A stretch of DNA of 64,000 nt, from assembly GCA_965153455.1 (NCBI GenBank), contig OZ234493.1, positions 7,058,213 to 7,122,212 on the forward strand. The letters are read 5' to 3'. The notes beneath the pieces are model-generated. The model saw only the letters and a list, made by a program, of their open reading frames with translations, ran no database searches and was not told the origin of the DNA. Source of the stretch: Sphagnum compactum (Eukaryota; Bryophyta; Sphagnopsida; Sphagnales). Position numbers and translations under genes: made by a program. Positions 49,876-62,300 of the stretch are shown piece by piece (the stretch's first letter is position 1; each line of letters starts with the position of its first letter).

Positions 49876-52623
49876 TCAGGAAACTTTAATCACAGAAATG
49901 CATTCAAAGCCTTGTTCCAAGGTTACTTCATGCATCAAGCCAAGAGTTCTCGCTTCATTTTGCACCACAGACTTCTCCTCATCTGTTAACCATGCAGAAA
50001 ATACTAAACAGAACCTGCCCTCCACCTCCCGGACAAAAATGTCACCTTTCCAATACTCATGGTCCATGTCATGCACTGAGGTGCTCTCTGCAAACTCTTG
50101 TACAATAAGACGGAGGGCAGAGGACCAAATAGGCTGGGCAACTGTCAAGAACTGAAGCATGGCCAGTGCTGGTATTGACGTCCCTCCTATGTCAATTTCA
50201 TCAAGTGTACCCCTTCCATGGAAATCAGAGCCCCCTAGTTTCACGAGCTCATACGCAGTTGCCCACTCTGCAGAGACTGTTTTGAAGAGAAAAGTTGTCA
50301 GATACAATTTGAGTGATGTATTAAAGTAGATTTCCACGATACACACCTGCGTGTGCCAGAAATTTGGACCACAATGCCTATCTCATCCATGAAACTGTCG
50401 TATATGGAGCAAAATGAAGACAAAAAGTTACTGCCATGAACATGGAGACAATTGCTGAAAAAGAAAAACCCTGGAGATGTGGAGGGGGTTTGAAAGTGTA
50501 CCAGCATCTTTGCCATCACTTTTGTAGACCTCTATGGCATCAAGACCTGCATCCTTTAAACGTTCAATCAATGGAAATGGATGTTTCAAAGTCCATGGAT
50601 GCGCAAGCACAGCCATCCCTCCTGTCCGGTGAATTAAACGTACCACATCTGCTGCAGGCTGCTCTGCACCCCTGTATAACTGCTTTCTTTTTGTCAGAAT
50701 GGACTATTGAGTGAACAGGAAATAGGGCCTACAGTCACACACCCTGAAGAAGAGAATGGTTGCAGTGGGCATGATAATAAAGAGAAAGAGGGCTCACGCA
50801 ACATAGGCAGGGCCAGAATTATTGAGGTAGCGACTAAAGGCCTCCTCGACACTATTGACGTGACCTGCTGCTACCAAAGCTTGGGCCACATGTGGCCTAC
50901 ATGGTGCCACACCCTTTCCTGCTATCTCCAGAACATCGTCCCACTTTATCGGCTTGTTCAAACTTTCTAGCTTCTGCACCATGGCTTGTGCTCGAATATA
51001 CCGGCCTTCACGAATTTGAAGTAGAGTTGCCTCCATCTCTTTGCAGTGAGCAGGACCACAACAACTGTAGTATGCTAGGATATGCACAGGCTCCTCCTGC
51101 CCTCGCAACTGCTGAGAACTGCATACCATTCCGCATTACCACTTCATCAATTCCCAAGCTCTCTTGCAAGCCTGCATACACATACAACATTGGACAGAAC
51201 CCCATAAGGCAGAATATTGACACCATTGGGTTCAGGGTCATGAACAGTTAAGACTTAGGATTTGAGGTTCTCAACTGATGCAATCCCTCCAGGCAGTCAA
51301 ATCTTGAAACAGTGATTAACAAGCATCCAACCAAGCACAGGGGAGCTTGACATAAAAAAAGCAGCTTCAGATGCTAAAATTCTAGAGTTGAGGCCTTCCC
51401 ACATCTGCTGCTGCAAAGTTAAAGCCCAAAAGATGAACTGATAGATTAAAAACCGGAAATAAGGTGTGATCCATGTCCACCTTGATCCAAACTTGGCACT
51501 GATTTCAACACCTGGAATGAGTCTAATGCAATGTGCTTGTGCTGCTTTGAGAGCAAGTGGCACACCAGCCATAGTGTCATGATCTGTCAATGCAAGAACA
51601 TTCACCTGTTTCAAAAACAAGTGAGATTCTCATGTCACTGCTGAAACAATAAAGCAAGGCTCAAATCCATTGTTAACATCCCAGTTCAATGACAATCATT
51701 TGGGAATGCCTAAATTACATGTCCCTGCAAATTGCAATCAACAGTGGTGAGGAATTCAACAGCTGATACACCCAGGGATTCAGTAGCATTTTTTATGGTC
51801 TACTTCACCAGAAATTCAACCCCCACATCAGTCCATTTTGTGTAACAATTAGCGGAAACAGAAATTATGAGTCTTGTTGTTCCCATAATCTCAATCCCCA
51901 GACAGATACTGGTGGAATACTCCAATCCAAAACCGCCAAACCCTGATGAATAAACCCAAACATGTGGCCAAAATGCCAGTAATTGAGCAAACAAACCCAA
52001 ACCCTAATATAACGGCAGAAAGGAAATTTACCCCATTTCTATGAGCTCTGTTCACCACCTCTGCAGGCGACAAAAAGCCATCACCTGCCAGGGGATAATT
52101 CATCCAACAGTAGGGAGGCAAACAATGAAGGCACAAGTGCAACAACACATTGCAAAAAGCATTAAAAGCATTAAACCCTAAACCTCTGAAGGCAACAAAA
52201 AGCCATCGCCTGCCAGGGGATGATTCATCCAACACTAGAGAGGCAAACAATGGAGGCACAAGTGCAACAACAACACATTGCCAAAAATAAAATAAAAAAT
52301 TGCTTGATTATCATCGGTGCAGTTTCAAGGAGATTAAATTTTTTTTTTGACAAGAATCGAAATGAAAACAGAAGAGAAACAAAGTTCCCAAAGAAAAAAA
52401 AACAAAAAAAAAAAAGAGTTTGAAAGTAAGTACTGAGATTGCTGTGCGTGTGGAAGTCCGTGCGAGGCGGGGTTGGGTCTGGATGCCGAGACTTGTTGGC
52501 CCATGACGAGAGGTGAAGGATAGCAGCAGATAGGCGTGCAGCATCATTGCCTCGAGTCTTTGCCTTCTTCTTGCTCTTTTGCTTGCTACTCTTACTATGG
52601 CTTCCTTTCCCTCCTCCTGCCAT
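49876..52623 (-). CDS. PHP-domain phosphoesterase, six exons
   Basis: PHP proteins are metal-dependent phosphoesterases; bacterial relatives of this branch (TrpH/YciV, RNase AM) act on nucleoside bisphosphates or RNA 5' ends, and plants carry one such family. Exons on the minus strand are 52434-52623, 52032-52084, 51481-51605, 50798-51118, 50502-50671 and 49876-50276, all GT-AG and in phase, giving 419 aa. Metal-site motifs are intact: DFHTHS (56-61), TDHD (88-91), PGVEIS (112-117), AHPW (253-256) and GGSDFHG (301-307). The first 30 residues are Lys/Ser-rich, perhaps a targeting or nucleic-acid-binding tail. The last exon has two in-frame acceptors 9 nt apart (starts at 50276 or 50267), so 416 aa is possible. 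Exon 4 uses TATGCAG at 51119-51125. Telo-boxes lie upstream. The plant substrate is not shown by the sequence. Confidence 0.92.
52058..52285 (-). repeat. Tandem duplication of the PHP exon 2 region
   Basis: The segment 52058-52157, which holds most of exon 2 and its acceptor, recurs at 52183-52285 inside intron 1 with offset 125 bp. The extra copy keeps a CTGGCAG acceptor and an exon-like GCGATGGCTTTTTG, but reading from it meets TAG soon after. It is best seen as a pseudo-exon. Confidence 0.88.
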
Positions 52624-52646
52624 CGCTCCAGAGCTTGCGAAAAACA

Positions 52647-52749
52647 AAACCCTAAACCCTAAAAAGCGTGCCAAAACAAAACCCCTGAAAACCCTAAACC
52701 CTAAGCCTCCCTCCCGAGCTCGCAAAAAAACCTAAATCCTAAACCCTAA
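52647..52749 (+). promoter_or_regulatory. Cluster of telo-boxes upstream of the PHP gene
   Basis: AAACCCTAA occurs in pairs at 52647-52662 and 52688-52704 and once at 52741-52749, within about 130 bp upstream of the start codon at 52623. Such clusters are typical of plant promoters of growth-related and RNA-processing genes. Some may lie in the 5' UTR. Confidence 0.65.
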
Positions 52750-55246
52750 GAACCCTTGAAAATCTAGCAACTTTCGGCCATTTTTTTCCAGCAAAAAAAT
52801 GCACTGGCCTTTTTTATGTTGCTAAGATGTGTATTATTTATTTTATTTTATTTTATGAAAAAAAAATTCACCATAAATTTATTTAAGAAGCACATGTGGC
52901 CATATAGATCATTAGTTTATTTGACAATGGTAAAAATGGAAAAATAAAAATGGGAAAAAATTATATTCATAAAATTATTATTTTTGCATTCAACATACAA
53001 AATTAAATTTTAATATTTCAATTTCATTAATGAGGCTTATTATTTCGTAAATGTCTTCATTTACCAATTACATGCGTTAAATTTTCATGAAAAAACATTT
53101 TTATATTGAAAATTATGTTTGATCCTATAATACTCAAAAATCTAACATTGTAATAAATATTTGGTTACATTAAACATTTAATATCAAAAGATTACATTTT
53201 TTTTGTTACAAATATAAATGTAATGCCTTTGGCCCCAAGGGTAAGGTTATTTTATGTTGCCATATAGTTCAAGTAATTCATCATGATTTGTCCCATATTT
53301 CAAAATTAATTTTCTTTTTTATGTCCATGTAGGTGAACATGGGAAGGGAGCTAGCTAGGTATTTACACTTGAAAAAAAGGTAGATTATTAAATTAATTTA
53401 ATATATAAAACATGGACATGAAAGGTACATGTTAATTTGTCTTTTCATATTCATGTAGGTGAGAAGAACAAATGAGTGAGGTAGAGAAGCTTGGAAAAAG
53501 TAGGTTTGGAAAACATTAATCAACATATATGTACATCATTTTTTATAAAAAAAAGGCTTGGAAATGAAGTTACTATTTAACAAAACATAAATCCCACAAA
53601 AAAATGAAAGAAGTTCATTCGATATCTAAACTAGTATTCATAAATGATTCTTGCTCACATGGATGATTATGTTTCTACCATGGCAGATGTCCATGTTATA
53701 TTTGCTTGATATGTGAGAAGTTAAGATTTTGTCAAGATTTTGTTTTGATCATTTGTTGTGAAAATGTAATGCAAGTTTCAATTTTTCTACACATTGCCTT
53801 TAGTTCTTGATTCAACACTTTTAATTATACGTTTTGAAATATATTTGCTTACAATATTGCAAGGTTTATTACCCTTGCCATTTGTTTCACTCTATTGTTT
53901 GTAGAAATATTCTTAAACAAACTTACAATTTGAATGGATTATAAATATTTCATGCGATTTTATAATCTTGACAACATTGAAGAAAATTTGAACTAAGAAA
54001 AGCCTTGTCACCCATGGTTAACCATTAGGGTTATTTCAAATTGCAAAAAATTGATAAAGTCTTTATCAAAATCAAAACACATTGATTTGCTGTGATTTGC
54101 TCACATTATGCATCATAATTCCCTTTTATGTATAGCTACCGAAAAGTTAAGATTCATATGATTTTGTCATATGAATATGTTTTGTTCACTTATACTCAAG
54201 AAACTTACATTGTAACCATTCAAATTGACAAGTTAAAATTAATGTTGTTTAAAAAAACACATGTTCATCATGGATTGATGTCACACACATGTTTGACATT
54301 TTTCTTTTATAGCAACATAAGTGACCATCATTAAGATAACAATGTGTAACTAAATTCTTTAACAACCAAATTGGGTTTTTTGATTGAATCCTAAGAAGTA
54401 TGGTCAATTCAAATGTATATCTTAGACACAATTTTAAACAAGATTTAATATTAAGAAATATTTGAATTGAATATCCATTGTCATCCTTATAGCCACTTTT
54501 TCAAAATAGAATGCATTTGCTTTTAAATTGGTAGTGGGGATATATATTCCATTCTATCATGAATGCAAATGAAGAATCCCTAATGTTTCAAATGTGACAT
54601 TTTCTTGTTTCATTATTGACAATGGCAAGGTCAAGAAGGAAGAATGAAGTTTCAAAAAGAATTTGTCTTGCCCATTATACAAAGTGGATACATGAAGACA
54701 CCTAAGTTATAGGTTATCCCTGAAATTTTCAAAAGAAGGATGAAAATTGTGAAGAGATGAAAGAAACATTCTATATTAAAGCACACACATTGATGATACA
54801 TGATAGTGATTCAAATTTCTTTGCAAAGAAAATCGAATAATCAATGTAGTTGATTGAATTGGGTCTAAAGTAATGGTAGTATTATTATGCACTTTATTTG
54901 CTAGAAAATTGGAATCTTGCCAAATCAACATGGCAAGGAATGCACGTGAAGATTTATCTACCTATAAGAAAAAATGAAAGAACTTAACATGAATGACAAA
55001 AAAGAATTTGGAAACACAACTCCATGTTTTTTTCACACATTATGGCTCATATTTGAGGTGCATTTGTTGACTATGGATAAATTAGGGTTAGGATGATTTA
55101 CTTTGGCTTTCGAATAGATTGATGACTTGTTGAAGGCAAAATTGTCAATACAAATAACATGTCAAGATGACATTAGGTTATTGTTGGAATCCAATAATTT
55201 ATAACACCTTGAGTAACCATTTTGCTTGAAAACTTAGTGAATACTT
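52750..55246. other. AT-rich intergenic DNA, no gene seen
   Basis: The composition changes sharply at about 52,760. A weak repeat links the CATGTAGGTGA phrases at about 53324 and 53454. No recognised gene or RNA. Confidence 0.45.
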
Positions 55247-56329
55247 GATAAGCATAGATGTTTTGGTCTAATGGCTTTGGTATTGTACCAAATACTATTG
55301 GTTCCCATTATACTAGCATGCTACTTGATGCTCAGATATGGGACACATTGTGATCCTTTAAACATCTTACAAAATGGGGAGTTCACATCCTTGGGTGTCC
55401 ATTTTGACCTTTATCATTCATTAGACATGATTGCCAATTGTATCAATACTTTAGTATCATATTGGATTTGTGTGCATGGGGGTGTCCAAGTTTTGGATCC
55501 CATAATTTACAACCCACCTTCAAACTCCAACATTATTTTCATTGTGCATATGAATTTCTATAGGGGTCCAGGTCACCTAATTAACATGCCTATGTATATG
55601 CCATGCAAAGGAGCAATGTATACCATTCTAATGAACATTGCAAACAACCTAGATGGAGGTCTTAGTAAAAAAACAAATCATGTTAGTTTTATTTGATATC
55701 TATGGAAAAGAATTGAGCCTAAAATTGAACCTTTCACTATTGACAAGATTCATATCTTTCGTCAAAACATTAGTTGGCAACTAGTGTCATGTAAATTAAA
55801 GGGCATTGGCGATGCAATAATCCTTTATTTGTCCTCTCTTGTGTTGGGGTCCTACGGTTTACTCATAGCAAACATGCAAGTTAACCTTGACACTTTGGTT
55901 GACAATGGAAGCTTTGGAAATGTGAATTGGAGTGTTGTGGTTAGTAATGTGAATTACACAACATCATTATGTGCTCCTTCTACAACTATAACTAAATGGA
56001 ATTTGGAAAATGGGTGCGTTCAAATTTATGCCACAAACCTTGGATGGTTTCAAGCTTCCATTGACAATTCAAATTCAACAAATGCCAACATTAGTACAGA
56101 TGTTCAAATTAGTGGCAATGCATTTAAATACATTCTCCTATTCGACATAACAACAAATCCAACATTACCTTATTCTCTTGTCGGTGTTGTTGTTGTGCCA
56201 TTGGAAGGGCAACTTATAAGATTGATCTCCACATTGTATAGTAAACAAAAGTTGATGTTTCATATCAAATTTCATATCTTTTTCATACTTGACCTATTTT
56301 ATCATGTGTGCATAACCCAAAATGTCTAA
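55247..56329 (+). pseudogene. Near-intact relic of a two-domain DUF642-like secreted protein
   Basis: One frame stays open from ATG 55271 to the stop at 56327-56329, interrupted only by TGA at 55694-55696. That is about 352 codons in very AT-rich DNA, where this is improbable by chance. Residues 1-24 are a hydrophobic signal-like segment. NILQNGEFTS opens a first domain, with WICVHGGVQVLDPIIYNPPS and GAMYTILMNIANN inside. After the stop, DTLVDNGSFGNVNW opens a second, with TKWNLENGCVQIYA and KYILLFDI. The LxNGxF opening, the W...G.V.. middle and a late Y.L.F strand, repeated twice, are the layout of DUF642 cell-wall proteins, which bind wall polysaccharides or pectin-modifying enzymes. Key positions are weakly kept, so the family call is tentative. 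It could be a recent pseudogene or, less likely, a readthrough gene. Confidence 0.45.
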
Positions 56330-59300
56330 ATGAATAAAATATAACATGCCACTTAAAAATAACAATTCATTTAAACGATGTTGATAAACTTATATCTCTA
56401 AAAAGGTTACATGGTAATTGCAAGTAGTATCATTGTGAATCATGATGGCTCAATGGCACTTATTTGGTGATTGTGAATAATCCATTGAACAAGTTTTACT
56501 TCACTGATTAATTCAATTACACCCATGCAACTTGCATGAAAATTCAAAAGTGATGATTAATGTTATCTATAATAACCCATACTGATATCATCCCTTCTTT
56601 GAATTGCTTTAAAAAAGTTTCAACATGGATCTATTCTTGTAGCCAATAGTAAAATCATAATCACATTGGGCATCCATAAAAAATTTCACATTTTCCTTTG
56701 GTTGTTGCAAAATGATTAAATAAAGAATATATTAATATAAAAAAGATAACAATCCAAAGCATTGTGACATGTATATGTAACATAATATAAGATATTTATC
56801 TAATACCAATATAATAAACTTGCACTAGTTACCAAATACACATTGTACAAATCACATTTACGACCCAAGATTTTCATAAAATCCAAGTTTTGGTGAAAAC
56901 ACCTTGAAATCACATTTTATTGTTCAAGAAGAGTTTTTAAAAAAAATTGTGTTAAATATAATATTATTGCTAAAATGTGATTAGGGTAAAAACATGGTTA
57001 GGTGATTCACTTTTGAAAATTTGAAGAATTCACATCTTACACTAGCTCAAATTCCTACAATTATAATAATTATCAAACTATAAACCTTATAATTATCCCT
57101 TATGATTTTGGTCAAAATATTGGTAGGCCATCCTATAAATATCATTAGACATGCGATTGGTCCAAAAATCCATGTGAACTTGCTTGGATATTTCAATGTG
57201 AAATGGATTATTCATGATAAAAAATGACAAAAATCATGGCAAATTTTTAAAAAATTGTATTGGTAAAATTTCAATACATTTTACATTGAATTTTTCATTT
57301 AATGGTGGATTTGTTTTTGGACATTACTATGATGTATTTTTTGAATTGACATTTTTACTCATATATGCATGACAAATTATTACAATGTATGATCATTTAA
57401 AAAGTCCACTATATTGAATCCAATTTTTTTTCAGAATTCATCCATTATTTAAAATATGATTCCATTAAAATCTATTATAACATGGATAATTTTAAAATTG
57501 ACAATGTTAATGTTGAACACGGTTCTACATTTTATATTCACTTATAATCCAAAAAACTATGATTGTGATAGTCCAAATAATCCACTGTGTTTTCACCCAT
57601 TGTTTATATCATTGATGTGAATCTTTTGTACCTACTTCAACCTTACACATATATAGTGGATCTTTAATATACCACAAATATAACCATCTTATAAGAAATG
57701 AATTTAAATGTTTGTGGTTTGATATTATGGTGTTTAATTCATGTTCTTTGCAATTTATAATGAAACCATAAATTAAATAGTGTAAATAGTTAATGTTAAG
57801 GAATAAAAACACTAAAAACATATTGTAGGAAGATAGTGCAAATCCTACTACTTTTCAATAAAAAAAACTCAAAATGTCATGATCATTTTAACATTTCTAA
57901 ACAAAAGTTCATGGTATATATTTGGTCAATGGCAATTATTGGTCCAAATGTTATGGTGTAAATGGTCTTTCATTGTTTAAAACATTTTTTCTGATGTTTC
58001 TGGGTGGGGACATTGAACATTAAACACAATTTTATTTTAATGTAAAGGGGTAGTTTATCAACGTGGGGTGGCAATGTTGTAAAATCCAACATCATACTTT
58101 ATATATATGTAGAAAGGACTTCATATCTACCTATAATACACCCTAGCTACATCCCCTTACAAATCTACTTAGATGTTGCCAACCTCTTTCTCCTTTGGAA
58201 TGCCTAAGTATTTTACATAGAAGGAAACTAGTTTTATTAACCAACCAAATTGCAAATGACAAGAATTTTGAACTTCTTTATAATTGTAATTTTTTTGTTT
58301 CCTGAAATTTCCATGTTAGCTAGCCACATTAACCAACAAAGTACAAAGGCTAAATACAATGGTAGGTGGGTGAAAGCACAATAAAGTATGCTACTCAAGG
58401 TTACTTTCCAAGTTTTGAAAAGTACATAAAAAATATTTTTGGATATTTTTGTTGAAGAAGATGAAAATGGAAATTAAACAATTTCTTTAACTTGAGGACT
58501 CTAAGAAATATTAAACAAGGGGAAGAGGGTAAGAACTTGCCCAAAAACTAGTTAAATTTTCCTTTTATTATGCCTCAAACCTAAACATAAAAAATGCAAG
58601 TTGTTGAAATGATGGGACAACCTAGATGCATATAATGACCCTTGTTGTGAATGTATCATATGTTCACTCTTCCCCTAGTGCTTAAGTTTCATTTTTCTTT
58701 TCTATATTTGCAAAATGTTATTTGAATAAAGTTCATTCACCAAGTTTTTTTTGTTAGTCCTTACATTGTTTTTTCTCACACTCATATTATTTAAGTGTTT
58801 GGCCTCCATGCAAGTGATCGTAAGTAATGAGAAGAGGATGCATCAAGCTTTGTCACATTTGACAAATGCAAATCATTATTATAGATGTGCCACATTCAAT
58901 TGCTCTCCTTTTAATTTTATTTTTTTCGCTCCTTAAGCATGGGGTAATTTCTTTAGTTATGTACTTAATTGCCCTTTCATTTTCATGAGGTTATAACATT
59001 GACATAGGAGGGAAACTAAATAGTTATGCTACAAAAAAATTCATTTCATATGCTAATAAGATTTTCAACACAAAGATTGAATAACAAAAATGAATTACTT
59101 GACATTGTTAGAGCATCTCTAGAGGTGTTCAACATGCAACCTTGCAAAAAACAATTCACATCCAAGTTTTGATATATATTTTTTGAATCCCACCCATAAA
59201 CAAAAGTTGAAATCACAAATAGGTGGGAGACAACTGATAGCAACCTACTTGGACCAATCAAGCTATCTAGTTGATTTAAAAATAGGGACAAATCAATAAA

Positions 59301-62300
59301 TATGATTTGATTGTATTTATTAGAAATTTTTAGGGCTTTCCCATGCCCTTAAAATATGTGCATTTTCCCAAAGCATAGTAGTCTTTTAGTGTGCCCACTA
59401 GATATATGATTGTTACACTTCATCCAAAATTTCAACGCATACCCACATATTAACATTAGTGGAATTGTTCTTACATCGTAATGATAATACACAAATGGTG
59501 GCAATGGGAAATGATTGTGGACACTATGGGATTGATTTTTACTATGATTCTCTCATTTAAAAATGGGATTTATTCATTAGACATTGTGCACGTATAGGTG
59601 GGAGCATTGTTTTTTTATGTCAAACCATGGAGTTGGTCCACCTCACAAGTACTAGTAAAATGTAATGGGTGTTCTTATTCAATATTGGAATATAATTTCA
59701 TTTTTTTTGACACCAAGGAAGCAATGCCAGGCATAAAGAAGTCCAATGGGAATCCTCAAACACTATTACGAATAAAAATATGTATTGTGGTTAATTGTTT
59801 ATGTGTGTTGACATTGGGTTGAAATCTAACATTGTTGAAATCTTTTCATAATTGCTAATGTTCATTATATGTGCATTGTTTGAAGGTTCTAGAATGACAT
59901 AAGCAAGGAGGTGCTATTGGACAAATGATAGGAATAGCGACAATTTATGACTCTTGCATGTTGATATTGTAAGAGTCAATAGGGTCCATCGTGTCCCAAT
60001 TGATGATGGTCCAACTATTTGGTAGCTTTCAAAAAAGGTCTTAAATATTTGTTTATGGTACATGAAGTAGATTATCCACCCCATGAACATTGATATCTTC
60101 AAAATGTACCAAGTACTACCACATTATGGACCATAATTATGTATTATTATTGGACAAGAAGTTAAGCAACATTAGTAGTGGCAAATTGATGTGTTTGATG
60201 AGTCCAAATTCATAATATATAATATAATTAATAACAATAACTCTCAATTTTTTTTTTGTGAATAATTGTAAAAAATACATACGTCATTATAATTTACTTC
60301 ACATTACACTATGAAAAAAAAGGTGTTTTGCAACTTGACAACTCCATTATAACTACACCCATGATGTCATGTTGACATCATTAATTGTCATCCATCTATT
60401 AAAATATGACACGTGGCACTGTGAAATTTTTTGGACAAATTATTTTCTTTTCAAAATATTGATCTCCATCATTCACTATGATTGTTAATGATGGTCCGAG
60501 ATTATGACACATGCCACATGGCATATTAATTTTATTTTGGAAATTAGAAAAAATGTTTTAGTAGTTAAGTAGGTCGTACATAACCATAGGTAAGTAGGTT
60601 AGTAGGTCTTAAGAGTTACATACCTATGTATTTACTTAGGACCTATTTATCTACCTACATAGGTAGGTAAAAAAATAGGACCTACTTATTTACCTAGGTA
60701 GGTAAGTAGGTAAAAAACACAAGACTAAATGAATGAAAGAATAGCAATGAAATTTAATGTTTAATTTTATGTTTTGCCTTTAAGTTAAGTTTTTTTGAGC
60801 TCATCCCAAATGTCAATTGTATTTTAATGTGAAAATAAGAACAAGACTTCTTTATATAGTTTGTAACATGGGATTCAAGAACAAAACATATGGGTTAAAT
60901 CTTTTAGTTGTGCCTTAGTTGCAAATTGACTTGCAATTGAGTTGCAACTATAACATTTAAACACGCAGGTACGCCAAATCCAAGGGGAGGGCTCCATTGT
61001 TTCTGGTGTCCAAAAAAAACTTGAACCCCTTTTATTGGTGCATTAAAAATAATTGAAAACAAAGTAAAATTAAGAAAATTATGGCCCCCCAAAGTAAAGG
61101 GTGTCAAAAATTCAAAAAAATAAACCACCCAATGCTACAAAGGCCAGTTCTCAAACACCCAAAAAATTCCTTGTATGTTGTTTTGTTGCTATTAAAGTTC
61201 AAAGATAATTTGTAAAACTTTAGGTGGCATTTTTATAACACTTTAAATCGTTTAAAATGAGTAAGAAATAAAAATGTTATGAGGTTTGAAAGTAGGAGGG
61301 GTCCAAAGAGAAAAAAAAGAAGGAAACAAAAGTGTTTTGTAAGTTGGAAAGCTTATTCCTCTTCTTGTTATTTTTTCATTACTCCTTTTCCTTTGCAGTT
61401 CAAAGATGATTTCTAGAGCTTGAAGTAGCACTCCTATAACATGTTAAATCATTTAAATTGAAACACATATGATGAAATATAAATAATTGATGAATATGTA
61501 TCCTTATTAAATTATAAGTAGTTGTATTATAGTTATAACATAGTTGAACATTAGTATTTTAGTAGTGGCACATTAATGGTTGTACTAGTTGTATCAATGG
61601 GAATCATAATCGAAAACTAGTTGCAAATGTATCCCATAATGGGTGGTGGAAATGTGGACATGTGACATGATCGCATGTATGTACATCAAGTATACTAATT
61701 GCAACATAGTTGTTGTTTTAGTGGCACATTTTCAATAGTTCTAAAGTAGTTGCCGCATGTAACTACAATGCAACTCCTGAAAAAGTCAAACATGATTGAC
61801 TACATATGTACGTACGATGTGCATAAATTAATGTATCGAAGACCCATTTTCAACTCACTTGCAACTATAATACAATTAACTGATTTTTTGATGTGGCAAT
61901 TAATTTATTAATACATCATATTTTTAAGGGGATAGTTGCATAATAGTTGTATATGATTTTGTTTGGAATTTTAGTTGTAGGGTAATGTGGTTTCAACCAA
62001 CAAAATTTCTCATAATGACATTTACATCTAGAAAACCTAATTGAAAATGAAGTTGTATAGAATGTGTTTTCCTTTTTTTGTAATTTGATATTCTCTTTCC
62101 AACCTCCTTCTCATTGGGAATTAGTAGACTATTTTTGGTTTTCCAACCTCTATTTACTTTGGAATGAATGAATAATTTTCACCCTCCAACCACATTCTCC
62201 CAACATGGAATGAGTGGACATCGCCCCTCCAACATGATTATTTGTTAATTGGATGGAAAATTTTATTTGTTTATTCTTTTAAGATCACCATTTTTTTTTG

